Assembly (NCBI GenBank): GCA_036258055.1
Contig: DATAEK010000091.1
Coordinates: 1 to 63,893, forward strand
Source: DATAEK01 sp036258055
GTDB taxonomy: Bacteria; Acidobacteriota; Vicinamibacteria; Vicinamibacterales; 2-12-FULL-66-21
DNA length: 63,893 nucleotides
Reading direction: 5' to 3'
The notes below the pieces were generated by a model. It was not told the origin of the DNA. It did no database searches and worked only from the letters and a program-made list of their open reading frames with translations. Position numbers and translations under genes: made by a program. Shown in pieces: positions 36,069 through 43,783 of the stretch; positions within the stretch are counted from its first letter, which is position 1, and the number at the start of each line of letters is the position of its first letter.

Positions 36069-36233
36069 GCATTTCTCAGCGCTCGCGGGGCCCCACCTTT
36101 GTTCCAAGCGCGGCGGGGACCCCACCCCCGCCGCTGTCGCTCCGCGCTGTCGCGCATCGCGACGGCTCAAGGCTGTCGCTCGCTACAGCCTCGCGCCTTC
36201 GCGCTCGGCTGTGGCCGCAGGCGCTGCTGATAC
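36069..36233. repeat. Full-length copy of the dispersed GC-rich repeat
   Basis: It starts GCATTTCTCAGCGCTCG then CGGGGCCCCACC (36069-36097). A GGGGACCCC block, several short hairpins (GTCGCG/CGCGAC, GGCTGT/ACAGCC) and GGCCGCAGGCGCTGCTGATAC's shared end follow (36213-36233). Positions 36069-36165 match the reverse complement of 55892-55988 with two differences. It fills the 262-nt gap between the cytochrome and Kbl-like genes and ends 13 nt before the ATG at 36247. Confidence 0.85.
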
Positions 36234-36246
36234 AAGACCTGTTTCC

Positions 36247-37512
36247 ATGTCCGCGACAGCCCAGCACGACCCAAGTAAGATTGAGCCCATGTCACTCGCC
36301 AAGCTGAATCCCTCCCTGGTCGCCGACGTCGCAAAACTTCAGCAGGAAGGACGGGCGAAGTCGCCCGAACGGATCATCGTCGGCTATCGGCCGCCCGAAG
36401 GTGCGCGAGGTCCGCGCTACCGGTTGCAGGGCAGCGACGCGGAGTTCATCCGGATGAACAGCAACAGCTACCTCTCGCTGTCGCATCATCCGGCGCTGCT
36501 CGAAGCGGCCGATCACGCCGCGCGCGAGTTCGGAGTGGGTCCGGGCGCCGTCCGCTTCATCGACGGCACGTTCGCGTCGCATCAGGAACTGGAGCAGCGG
36601 GTCGCGAAGTTCGTGGCCCGGCCGTCCGCCCGGACCTTCAATTCCGCGTACACGACGATGCTCGGGCTGGCGATTACGCTGGCGGGGCCGGACACCTTCT
36701 GGATCGGCGACGAGCTCAATCACAACTGCATCATTCGCGCGATGCGAATCGCGAACGTCCCGTCCGGTCAACGCGCGATCTTCAAGCACAACGATGTCGC
36801 GGACCTTCACGAGCACTTATCCCGCGTACCGGATGGTACCGGCCGCGTGATCGTGATTTTCGATGGCATCTTCAGCATGCGCGGAGACAACGCCCCCGTT
36901 GACGCGATCGTGAGCCTGACGCGACGGCACGAATCCCGGTTTCGCGAGGGGGTCATCACCGTGATGGATGACTCGCACGGCATTGCCGCCTACGGCGCGA
37001 CCGGACGCGGCACTGAGGAGTTCTGCGGCACGTCGGTGGACATCTTCATCGGGACGTTCGGCAAGGCGTTCGGCGTCAACGGCGGGTTCGTCGCCGCGAG
37101 TGCGGAGGTGACGGAAGCCGTCCGGCAGAAGGCGGACACCTACATCTACACGAATCCGCTCGGCGCCGCCGACTGCGCGGCCGCCGTCCGCGCGGTCGAG
37201 ATCGCGGACAGCCCCGAAGGCCGGCAACGGCTCGCGCACCTCGGCGCGCGAACGGCGCAATTCCGTCGCGGCCTCGAATCGCTCGGGTTCGAGTCGATCC
37301 CGGGGCCACATCCAGTCGTGCCGCTGCTGGTCCGCGACACCGACCGCGTACGCGCGATGGTTCGCGGGTTGTTCGATCGGGGCATCCTCGCGGTCGGCCT
37401 CACGTTTCCTGTGGTGCCGCGCGGCGACGAAACGATCCGTTTCCAGGTCAACGCCGCGCACACCGAAGCGGACGTCAACGAGGTGCTCTCGGCGCTCGAG
37501 GCAATGAGATAG
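36247..37512 (+). CDS. PLP-dependent alpha-oxoamine synthase, Kbl-like
   Basis: The 421-residue product matches 2-amino-3-ketobutyrate CoA ligase (glycine C-acetyltransferase) and relatives. It shows MNSNSYLSLSHHP, VRFIDGTFASHQELE, the VMDDSHG aspartate-histidine pair, and the PLP lysine in GTFGKAFG (about 259-266). Kbl joins glycine and acetyl-CoA in threonine breakdown; other family members make sphingoid or biotin precursors. No threonine dehydrogenase gene is adjacent, so assignment to Kbl itself is tentative. The start is 36247, or 36289; neither has a strong SD, and a repeat copy lies just upstream. Confidence 0.82.
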   Translation: MSATAQHDPSKIEPMSLAKLNPSLVADVAKLQQEGRAKSPERIIVGYRPPEGARGPRYRLQGSDAEFIRMNSNSYLSLSHHPALLEAADHAAREFGVGPGAVRFIDGTFASHQELEQRVAKFVARPSARTFNSAYTTMLGLAITLAGPDTFWIGDELNHNCIIRAMRIANVPSGQRAIFKHNDVADLHEHLSRVPDGTGRVIVIFDGIFSMRGDNAPVDAIVSLTRRHESRFREGVITVMDDSHGIAAYGATGRGTEEFCGTSVDIFIGTFGKAFGVNGGFVAASAEVTEAVRQKADTYIYTNPLGAADCAAAVRAVEIADSPEGRQRLAHLGARTAQFRRGLESLGFESIPGPHPVVPLLVRDTDRVRAMVRGLFDRGILAVGLTFPVVPRGDETIRFQVNAAHTEADVNEVLSALEAMR

Positions 37513-37521
37513 CGAAGGGTC

Positions 37522-37563
37522 CTTCCGGCTTCCGCTTGCGGCTGCCGGCTGACAGCCAGCTTG
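37522..37563. repeat. 7-bp-period array (CTTCCGG-type units)
   Basis: Six successive 7-bp units: CTTCCGG, CTTCCGC, TTGCGGC, TGCCGGC, TGACAGC, CAGCTTG. It lies between the Kbl-like stop codon and a copy of the dispersed repeat. No gene is present from 37513 to 37672. Confidence 0.65.
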
Positions 37564-37576
37564 CTACCACCTGTCT

Positions 37577-37672
37577 GCATTTCTCAGCGCTCGCGGGGCC
37601 CCACCCCCGCTCGCTCGGTCGGCTCGTCTCGCTTCACTCGCTCGCCGGGCCGCAGGCGCTATACTCCGCCGC
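37577..37672. repeat. Shortened copy of the dispersed GC-rich repeat carrying a promoter-like end
   Basis: It starts GCATTTCTCAGCGCTCG then CGGGGCCCCACC (37577-37605), continues with a GCTCGCTCGG-type tract, and ends GGGCCGCAGGCGCTATACT. The last hexamer TATACT (37660-37665) is 7 nt before the ATG of the carboxypeptidase gene, so the repeat end appears to supply its -10 element. Confidence 0.75.
37660..37665 (+). promoter_or_regulatory. -10 hexamer for the M14 carboxypeptidase gene
   Basis: TATACT, then 7 nt, then ATG at 37673. The spacing predicts a leaderless mRNA. It lies at the end of the repeat copy. Confidence 0.5.
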
Positions 37673-40471
37673 ATGATTCGCCAGCTCCGAATCCTTCCGG
37701 TGATCCTGCTCGCGGCGTGTCTGCTCTCACCGGCGGGTGCGCAGACGCGGATCACCACGCCCAAGGAACAATTCGGCTTCAACATCGGCGACGACTATCA
37801 GCTCGCCAACTACACGCAGATCGCCCAGTACTGGCACAAGCTCGACACCGAATCCGATCGCATCGTCGTCGAGGAGATGGGCAAGACCGCCGAGGGACGG
37901 CCGCAGCTGATGGCGATCGTCACCTCTCCCGCGAACCATCGCCAGCTCGCCAAGTACAAGGACACTTCGCGGCGGCTCGCATTGGCGGAGGGGCTTACCG
38001 ACGCTGACGCGCATCGCCTCGCTCGTGACGGCAAGGCCGTCGTCTGGATCGACGGTGGTCTGCACGCGACCGAAACGCTCGGGGCGCAGCAGCTGGTCGA
38101 GATGCTCTACCGGATGGCGAGCGCGACCGACGAGGAGACGATGCGGTTCCTGAACGACTGCATCATCCTGTTCGTGCACGCGAATCCTGATGGCAACGAG
38201 CTCGTCTCCAACTGGTACATGCGGAACCCGTCACCGGAGAAACGCACGTTCAACGGGCTGCCCCGCCTGTATCAGAAGTACATCGGCCACGACAACAATC
38301 GCGACTTCTTCGCGTCGACGCAGGCGGAGACCGAGAACATCAACCGGGTGCTCTATCACCAGTGGTTCCCCCAGATTCTCTACAACCATCACCAGAGCGG
38401 ACCGGCCGGCACCGTCGCCTGGTCGTCGCCTCAGCGCGACCCCTACAACTACAACCTCGATCCGCTGCTGATTCTCGGGCTGCAGGCGCTCGGCACACAC
38501 ATGCATCAGCGGCTGGCCGCCGAAGGGAAGCCGGGCGTGACGATGGCATCGGGGGGCGCCTACGACGGCTGGTGGAACGGTGGTATCCGGAATACCGGGA
38601 ACTTCCACAACATCATCGCCATCCTGACGGAAACGATCGGCAGCCCCACGCCGATGCGGATTCCGCTCGTCCTCCAGCGGCAGATTCCCAACCGCGATCT
38701 GCCGTATCCAATCGCGCCGCAGGAGTGGCACTTCAACCAGTCGATCGACTACTCGATCTCGTTCAACCGCGCGGTGCTCGACTACGCGTCGAGGAACCGC
38801 GAGAACCTGCTCTACAACATCTACAAGATGGGACAGCGTGCCATCGAGCGCGGCAATCAGGATACCTGGACGCCGTCGCCGACGCGGATGCAGGCCGCCG
38901 CGGAACGGATGGGCACGAGCGTCGGCGGCGGACGAGGAGGCGACGGGAATGCGGAACGTGAGGCGGAGGTCTGGGCGTCACTGCGCACGCCGGACCTGCG
39001 CGATCCGCGCGGCTACATCATCCCGTCCGACCAGCCCGACTTCCTGACCGCGATCAAGTTCATCAACGCGCTGCGCGAGGTCAACGTCACGGTGCTGCGC
39101 GCGACGCGCGACTTCGATATCCCGTCAGCGGGTGTCGGCGTGTCAGCACGACTCGCGGACGTGACGTCGGACACGCCAGGCGCTGGCGGCGCGGGCGCCG
39201 GCATCCGCCAGCAGCCGCGTCCCAAGCCGGACGGTGCCAAACGCTACCCCGCGGGATCGTTCGTGGTCATGACGGCCCAGGCGTTTCGGCCGCACGTGAT
39301 GGACATGTTCGAGCCGCAGGATCATCCGAACGTGATTCCGTATCCGGGCGCGCCGCCCACGCCCCCGTACGACAATGCCGGCTGGACGCTGGCCTTCCAG
39401 ATGGGGGTGCAGTTCGATCGCATTCTCGAAGCGTTTTCAGGGCCGTTCGAAAAAGTCACGGACTGGAACGTCAAGCCGCGCCCAGGCCGCGTGAGCGGCA
39501 CTGCAGACGCCACCCGCTACCGATTCAGTCCGCGCGTCAACGATTCGGTCATCGCCGTGAACCGGCTGCTGACGGCCGGCGAGGACGTATACCTGGATGA
39601 TTCGTACGCGGTCGCAGTGAAGAACACGACGCTCGGCCGCCTGCAGGAGCTCGCAAAAACCCTCGGGCTCGACTTCGATGGTGCCCCGGGTGAGCCGCGA
39701 TCGGGACCCAAGCTGCGCGCGCCGCGTATCGGTCTCTGGGATCAGTACGGAGGGTCGATTGAGTCCGGCTGGACGCGGTGGATCCTCGAGCAGTTCGAAT
39801 TCCATTTCGATCGCGTCTATCCGCCGACACTCGACAGCGGTGGGTTGAACGCGAAATATGACGTCCTGATCTTTCCCAACGGCGCCATCCCCTCACAGGG
39901 AGGCGGACGTGGCGGACGCGGTGGCGCACCTCAGGAGGCTGACGTGCCGGCGGAATACCGTGCGCAGCTCGGTCGTGTCACCGGTGACCGTACCGTTCCG
40001 CAGATCAAGCAGTTCGCGGAAAACGGCGGGACCGTCGTCGCCATCGGCGACTCGGCGGCGAACCTGGCAGCGCTGCTGCAACTGCCGATCGAGAACGGCG
40101 TCACCCGCCCGCGATCCGAATTCTTCGTGCCCGGGTCAGTGCTGACCGCGCATGTCGACGTGAATCATCCGCTCGCGCGTGGGATGACGGAGCGGACCGA
40201 CTTCTTCTTCGACAACAGCCCGGTCTTCAAGCTGGGTCCGAACGCAGCCGCCGCCGGCGTCCACGCGATCGCGTGGTTCGACAACCCGGCGCCGCTTCAC
40301 AGCGGCTGGGCCTGGGGTCAGAAGTATCTGGACGGCTGCGTCGCCGCGGTCGAGGCGCGCGTGGGCAAGGGGCGGATTCTGCTCTTCGGACCGGAGATCC
40401 TCGAGCGTGCTCAGCCGCACGGGACGTTCAAGCTGCTGTTCAACGCGCTCTATGCCAGCGTGATCCAATGA
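37673..40471 (+). CDS. Secreted M14-family zinc carboxypeptidase with C-terminal amidotransferase-like region
   Basis: The 932-residue product has a signal peptide (about 1-23). The M14 domain (about 40-380) shows zinc ligands in GGLHATETLG (His/Glu, about 124-133) and ILYNHHQSG, substrate-binding NPDGNEL and GHDNNRDFF, and the catalytic glutamate in ILTETIG. The C-terminal half includes a region resembling a class-I glutamine amidotransferase/ThuA-like fold (about 680-800; GLWDQYGGSIESGWTRW, VLIFPNGAIPSQ). This is the long Acidobacteriota/Bacteroidota-type M14 layout. It probably degrades peptides in the periplasm. The next gene is linked through a 12-codon mini-ORF. Confidence 0.88.
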   Translation: MIRQLRILPVILLAACLLSPAGAQTRITTPKEQFGFNIGDDYQLANYTQIAQYWHKLDTESDRIVVEEMGKTAEGRPQLMAIVTSPANHRQLAKYKDTSRRLALAEGLTDADAHRLARDGKAVVWIDGGLHATETLGAQQLVEMLYRMASATDEETMRFLNDCIILFVHANPDGNELVSNWYMRNPSPEKRTFNGLPRLYQKYIGHDNNRDFFASTQAETENINRVLYHQWFPQILYNHHQSGPAGTVAWSSPQRDPYNYNLDPLLILGLQALGTHMHQRLAAEGKPGVTMASGGAYDGWWNGGIRNTGNFHNIIAILTETIGSPTPMRIPLVLQRQIPNRDLPYPIAPQEWHFNQSIDYSISFNRAVLDYASRNRENLLYNIYKMGQRAIERGNQDTWTPSPTRMQAAAERMGTSVGGGRGGDGNAEREAEVWASLRTPDLRDPRGYIIPSDQPDFLTAIKFINALREVNVTVLRATRDFDIPSAGVGVSARLADVTSDTPGAGGAGAGIRQQPRPKPDGAKRYPAGSFVVMTAQAFRPHVMDMFEPQDHPNVIPYPGAPPTPPYDNAGWTLAFQMGVQFDRILEAFSGPFEKVTDWNVKPRPGRVSGTADATRYRFSPRVNDSVIAVNRLLTAGEDVYLDDSYAVAVKNTTLGRLQELAKTLGLDFDGAPGEPRSGPKLRAPRIGLWDQYGGSIESGWTRWILEQFEFHFDRVYPPTLDSGGLNAKYDVLIFPNGAIPSQGGGRGGRGGAPQEADVPAEYRAQLGRVTGDRTVPQIKQFAENGGTVVAIGDSAANLAALLQLPIENGVTRPRSEFFVPGSVLTAHVDVNHPLARGMTERTDFFFDNSPVFKLGPNAAAAGVHAIAWFDNPAPLHSGWAWGQKYLDGCVAAVEARVGKGRILLFGPEILERAQPHGTFKLLFNALYASVIQ

Positions 40472-40506
40472 CGGCGACCGGCGGCGCGGACGAAGGAATG
40501 ACGTGA
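40468..40506 (+). other. 12-codon mini-ORF bridging two genes
   Basis: An ATG overlapping the carboxypeptidase TGA (ATGA) starts a 12-codon frame. Its TGA overlaps the GTG start at 40503 (GTGA). It could relay terminating ribosomes to the downstream gene. It may be fortuitous. Confidence 0.3.
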
Positions 40507-41009
40507 TCGATGCTCTAGTGGCGGCGGTCCTGCTCGGCGCCTTGAGTACGCTCGGTGATTTCGTGTGGGCCGCGCTGCGCCTCCACAATCGGGTCGGCTA
40601 CGGCATGATCCACGGCGCCGCGATCTGCATGACCATCGGCGGGCTCGTCGGGGCGCGTGTCAAGCAGCCGTTCATCGGCGCCCTCATCGGCCCGATGATC
40701 GGCGTCGTCGCAGCGGGCGGGTTCTACGCGCTCGCCCCGGCCATGGGATGGAGCGCGATGTTCCTGATGTGGATGCTCCTGTGGATCTGTTTTGGTCTGC
40801 TGGAAGCGGTGCTCGGCGGCGGCAAGAGTACGAGCGTCGCAATCCTTCAAGGTGTCATCGCCGCCCTGCTCTCGGGCGCCGCGTTCTATGCGATCTCCGG
40901 GATCTGGACGAATCCGTCACCGGCAGGACCGAACTACCTGCGTAATTTTGCTTCGTGGACGTTCGCGTTCTTTCCGGGGTTCGCTGCGCTGTTCTGGACG
41001 CGACGATAA
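40503..41009 (+). CDS. Small integral membrane protein
   Basis: The 168-residue product has four to five hydrophobic segments (about 2-22, 35-52, 58-78, 82-104, 112-133, 148-165) and a conserved-looking polar stretch LRLHNRVGYGMIHGAA between the first two. I do not recognise the family. The GTG start at 40503 has AAGGA 7 nt upstream. It is probably expressed with the carboxypeptidase, whose stop is 31 nt upstream. It converges on the Gly-rich gene, 13 nt away. Confidence 0.68.
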   Translation: MIDALVAAVLLGALSTLGDFVWAALRLHNRVGYGMIHGAAICMTIGGLVGARVKQPFIGALIGPMIGVVAAGGFYALAPAMGWSAMFLMWMLLWICFGLLEAVLGGGKSTSVAILQGVIAALLSGAAFYAISGIWTNPSPAGPNYLRNFASWTFAFFPGFAALFWTRR

Positions 41010-41022
41010 GCTACGCCGTGCA

Positions 41023-41901
41023 CTATTTGTGCGCGTCGTCGGCCGCCAGCTGCACCGTCATCCACCCGTGCAATGGATTCGGACGCTGATACTCGCTGCG
41101 CTGACCACCGCCTCCGCCACCCCCGCCGTGGTGGCCTCCCATCCCGCCACCGCCGAAGCCACCGCCACCGCGACCTCCGCCTCCACCACCGTATCCCCCG
41201 CCGCCTGAGCCGCGGCCGCGGCCTTCCTGCGTGTCCATCTTCGGCGTCTCAATGCCGACGCCAATCGCGGATCCGGGCTTCGCATTGAGGGCATACGGAT
41301 GCGCGTCGTTCGATTCGAGCGGCACCTTGAGCTCGTAGGTAAGCAGGCCCTCGGCTTGTCCGACCTTGACCTCGATGCCAGGCGCCTTGTCCGCCGTGAA
41401 GCTCCGCACATCATCTTTTCCAGGACCGAAGATCTCGAGCCGGTTCGGCGGCTCGTTCTGTGCGTCGGGCGGCTTCTGCGGATGATCGTCGGTCGAATCC
41501 TGGCCCTGCGGTGGTGCACCGCCGTACGATCGATGACCGCCGCGCGTCCCCTCGGCACCTCCGCCGCCTACCGGAAACTTGATCCCGAAGTGCTTCTTGT
41601 CCCCGCCGCTCGGGTCCATCCAGACGACCAGACCCTGCCGCATGATCTGCATGCGTGCGCTCAGCTCGCTCGTCGTGAGAACCAGAAACAGGAACTCGCG
41701 GTCGTTCGCTGCGGCAATCGAGACCGGTTGATCGTTGAACGGCACGAGTGGACCGGCCCAATCCGTCGGAACGCCGTCGACGGTGATGTCCGTCGTTCGC
41801 CAGTGGCTGTCAGTGCTCGCGCGCTTGGTGCGCGCGGCCAGGCCGCTCGCGCACAGCGCCAGCGCGAGGGTCGTGATGATGATGGCTCGATGGATCTGCA
41901 T
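41023..41901 (-). CDS. Secreted CBM9-like protein with a glycine-rich tail
   Basis: The 292-residue product has a signal peptide (about 1-22). A beta-rich domain opens TDITVDGVPTDWAG, then NDREFLFLVLTTSE and GLVVWMDPSGGDKKHFGIKF, a pattern seen in family 9 carbohydrate-binding/DOMON-like domains. The second half contains a long Gly run (about 230-270) with scattered Arg and His. The binding target is unknown. It lies downstream of the Spy-like and anti-sigma genes on the same strand, 64 nt after them, so it may belong to the same envelope-stress transcript. Confidence 0.68.
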   Translation of the reverse strand: MQIHRAIIITTLALALCASGLAARTKRASTDSHWRTTDITVDGVPTDWAGPLVPFNDQPVSIAAANDREFLFLVLTTSELSARMQIMRQGLVVWMDPSGGDKKHFGIKFPVGGGGAEGTRGGHRSYGGAPPQGQDSTDDHPQKPPDAQNEPPNRLEIFGPGKDDVRSFTADKAPGIEVKVGQAEGLLTYELKVPLESNDAHPYALNAKPGSAIGVGIETPKMDTQEGRGRGSGGGGYGGGGGGRGGGGFGGGGMGGHHGGGGGGGGQRSEYQRPNPLHGWMTVQLAADDAHK

Positions 41902-41965
41902 GGATCACTCACTGCGATATGCGCGGGCCTGCGCGCCTGAATCTCCGGCACTGCTCGGACAAGGC

Positions 41966-42409
41966 CTACGGCACGTTTCCGGGCTGCCGCGGTGGACGCC
42001 CGCGCCTGCCGGGCCCCCGAGGCTCATCCTGCATCAGCTTGTCGAAATGCTGCTGCTGATCCGGCGTCAGCACCTTGCGGATCTCGTCGCGCAGCTCCTG
42101 CTGTTCGCGTTCGAAGCGCGCGTGCACGTCATGCTGGAGATCCTCGAGCTTTTGGCGCCGCGCTTTCAGGATGGCGTCGATTTGCGTGCGCTGGTCGGCA
42201 TTGAGCTGCAGCTCGGACGTCAGACGCTCGACGAGCCGTTCAGGTGGAGGACCGCCGCGCCCACGCCCCGGCCCGCCGAACCCCGGACCGAACGGTGGTC
42301 CGGGGAAACCGACCATCCTTCTGCCGATCACCACCCCGGCGGCCAGACCGAGACAGAACACCGCGAGCACGAAGAGCGAGAACCAGACGCGGACGCGGTT
42401 ATCGGACAC
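41966..42409 (-). CDS. Spy/CpxP/ZraP-like periplasmic protein, membrane-anchored
   Basis: The 147-residue product has an N-terminal helix (about 8-28), a Gly/Pro-rich linker, then two long helices with the Spy/CpxP-type repeat: LQLNADQRTQIDAILKAR and KVLTPDQQQHFDKLM. These proteins are periplasmic chaperones or metal-stress sensors. The GTG start at 42409 lies inside the end of the anti-sigma gene (11-nt overlap), with GGAGAG upstream, so the two are translationally linked. This supports a role in the ECF sigma signalling circuit. Confidence 0.8.
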   Translation of the reverse strand: MSDNRVRVWFSLFVLAVFCLGLAAGVVIGRRMVGFPGPPFGPGFGGPGRGRGGPPPERLVERLTSELQLNADQRTQIDAILKARRQKLEDLQHDVHARFEREQQELRDEIRKVLTPDQQQHFDKLMQDEPRGPGRRGRPPRQPGNVP

Positions 42410-42914
42410 CGTTCGACTCTCCGATGATGGACGGCCGGTGTCCGGTGACCATCGATTCGAGCAGCGACTCCGTCGTCACCTCTTTCTGCCAGAGCATCGA
42501 TGACACTCTGGACGCATCGAGCCCGCTTCGCGCCCATTCGTCGATCGTGACTGTCGAGGACGCGTGCGTACTGCTCGGCGACGTCTGGGTCTGCGTGGCG
42601 CTCGACGTGAGAAGGGCGACGAGCGCGAGCGCGGCGGCGATCGGCGCAACGCGGAAGGTCCAGATCCGCCAGTCCGCGATTCCGAACCAGCCGGATGCTT
42701 CATCCAGCCGGGCGGCGAGGCGCTGCGAAAAGGTGGCCGACACCGGTACGAGCGGCCGCGATCGGAGCACCGCAACGACCTCGCGCTGCTCCTGCAGGGC
42801 AGCATGGCAGCCGGCGCAGCTTGACACGTGCGCATCGAGCGCCGCGTCCGATCCGACGTCACTGCTCTCGTCCGCCCGCCGCGCGATCATCCGGCGCGCA
42901 TCATCGCAGGTCAT
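42399..42914 (-). CDS. Zinc-finger anti-sigma factor
   Basis: The 171-residue product has an N-terminal anti-sigma zinc-binding motif (MTCDDARRMIARRA, then HVSSCAGC at about 29-36, the H-x3-C-x2-C pattern). One transmembrane helix lies at about 88-106, followed by a periplasmic tail. It would hold the ECF sigma factor at the inner membrane until a signal arrives. AAGGA precedes the ATG. Unusually, it is separated from the sigma gene by 184 nt that contains repeats instead of being coupled to it; it is coupled instead to the Spy-like gene downstream. Confidence 0.85.
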   Translation of the reverse strand: MTCDDARRMIARRADESSDVGSDAALDAHVSSCAGCHAALQEQREVVAVLRSRPLVPVSATFSQRLAARLDEASGWFGIADWRIWTFRVAPIAAALALVALLTSSATQTQTSPSSTHASSTVTIDEWARSGLDASRVSSMLWQKEVTTESLLESMVTGHRPSIIGESNGVR

Positions 42915-42918
42915 GATT

Positions 42919-43015
42919 GGTCCTTCGTTTGTCGTCCGCTACCGATTCTTCGGTTGCAGCTGTCCGCTTTGGGTCCTTCGCTTGTCGCGGTCCGCTGTAA
43001 GGTCCGTCTAAAGCC
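42919..43015. repeat. Degenerate 7-bp-period array (GTCCTTC/GTCCGCT units)
   Basis: Units GTCCTTC, GTTTGTC, GTCCGCT recur after about 50 nt as GTCCTTC, GCTTGTC, then GTCCGCT and GTCCGTC. The spacing is mostly 7 bp with short interruptions. It lies directly upstream of the anti-sigma start codon. Confidence 0.5.
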
Positions 43016-43022
43016 GGACGCT

Positions 43023-43098
43023 CCATTTACCCTTAGTCTTTACCATTTGCCATTTGCCATTTACCATTTGCCATCTGCCATTGCCATCCGCGAAGCGG
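43023..43098. repeat. 7-bp-period array (CCATTTG units) plus CCGC-GAA-GCGG hairpin at the sigma gene 3' end
   Basis: CCATTTA at 43023, then CCATTTG, CCATTTG, CCATTTA, CCATTTG, CCATCTG from 43043 in exact 7-bp steps, then CCATTG and CCATC. A CCGC/GCGG stem with a GAA loop (about 43088-43098) follows, next to the sigma gene stop. The unit and the layout (stop, GCGAAGC hairpin, then array) repeat those at 23984-24052. Confidence 0.8.
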
Positions 43099-43656
43099 TT
43101 ACCGCCGGCGCAGCGACTCGAGCAACGGGCGGAGCCGCTGGCGCGCACGGAAGATCCGCGACTCCACGGTCCCAATCGGCACGTGAAGCGCGGCGGCGAT
43201 TTCCCGATAGTCGAGCCCCTGAATATCCCGCAACGTCACGGCCTCGCGAAGTTCCTCCGGCAGCGCACCGAGCGCCCGATCGATCGCGTCCCGGCGCACA
43301 AAATCCTCTTCGAGGTCGAACCCATCGGGCGCCCGCTCCGTCGGATCGGGGGCTTCGGGATCCGATGGCGTCATGAAGAGCCGGTGGAACCGACCGAGCC
43401 GGCTGCGATGTGAGTGAATGACGTTCAACGCCACCCGGTAGAGCCACGTGCGGAACGTGCTGTCGCCTCGAAAGCCCGCGATGCTGCGCCAGGCCCGCAC
43501 GAACACCTCCTGCGCGAGGTCCTCCGCATCTGCGCTACCGGCCGTCAGCGCCCGCGCCAGGTTCACGATCGGCCCCTGGTAGCGTCGGACCAGCTCGTCG
43601 AACGCGTCACGGCTGCCCGCGGCAGCGGCTTCGACGAGTCCGCGGTCGCCGTCCAC
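43099..43656 (-). CDS. ECF RNA polymerase sigma factor, RpoE-like
   Basis: The 185-residue product has region 2 (about 10-75; DAFDELVRRYQGPIVNLARA, DAEDLAQEVFVRAWRSI, FRTWLYRVALN) and region 4 (about 125-180; LPEELREAVTLRDIQGLDYR, VPIGTVESRIFRARQRL). This is a complete ECF sigma factor. The GTG start at 43656 has AAGGA 8 nt upstream. Its promoter (CGGGAATA, 17 nt, GTCCAA) is nearly identical to that of the divergent Spy-like gene, which implies autoregulation. The anti-sigma gene is next on the same strand. Confidence 0.92.
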   Translation of the reverse strand: MDGDRGLVEAAAAGSRDAFDELVRRYQGPIVNLARALTAGSADAEDLAQEVFVRAWRSIAGFRGDSTFRTWLYRVALNVIHSHRSRLGRFHRLFMTPSDPEAPDPTERAPDGFDLEEDFVRRDAIDRALGALPEELREAVTLRDIQGLDYREIAAALHVPIGTVESRIFRARQRLRPLLESLRRR

Positions 43657-43681
43657 TCAGCGGTTCCTTCTGCCCTCCACC

Positions 43682-43712
43682 TTGGACTTCCGCGGAACCG
43701 TGATTATTCCCG
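43682..43712 (-). promoter_or_regulatory. ECF-type promoter of the sigma factor gene
   Basis: On the minus strand CGGGAATA (43712-43705), a 17-nt spacer and GTCCAA (43687-43682). It is the mirror copy of the promoter at 43731-43761, with the same spacer length. Confidence 0.65.
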
Positions 43713-43730
43713 CCGCCTGAATCGGCCTGA

Positions 43731-43761
43731 CGGGAATATCCGCGGAACTGCGGCAGTCTAA
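43731..43761 (+). promoter_or_regulatory. ECF-type promoter of the divergent Spy-like gene
   Basis: CGGGAATA (43731-43738), a 17-nt spacer and GTCTAA (43756-43761). GGAG follows at 43771 and the ATG at 43784. Identical -35 octamer and spacing to the sigma gene promoter suggest both are read by that sigma factor. Confidence 0.65.
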
Positions 43762-43783
43762 GACGGCACAGGAGCGCACACCG

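Noticed and set aside
36018..36230. 70-codon plus-strand frame before the Kbl-like gene
   Set aside because: It lies entirely in the dispersed repeat, and similar frames appear in other copies only by composition.
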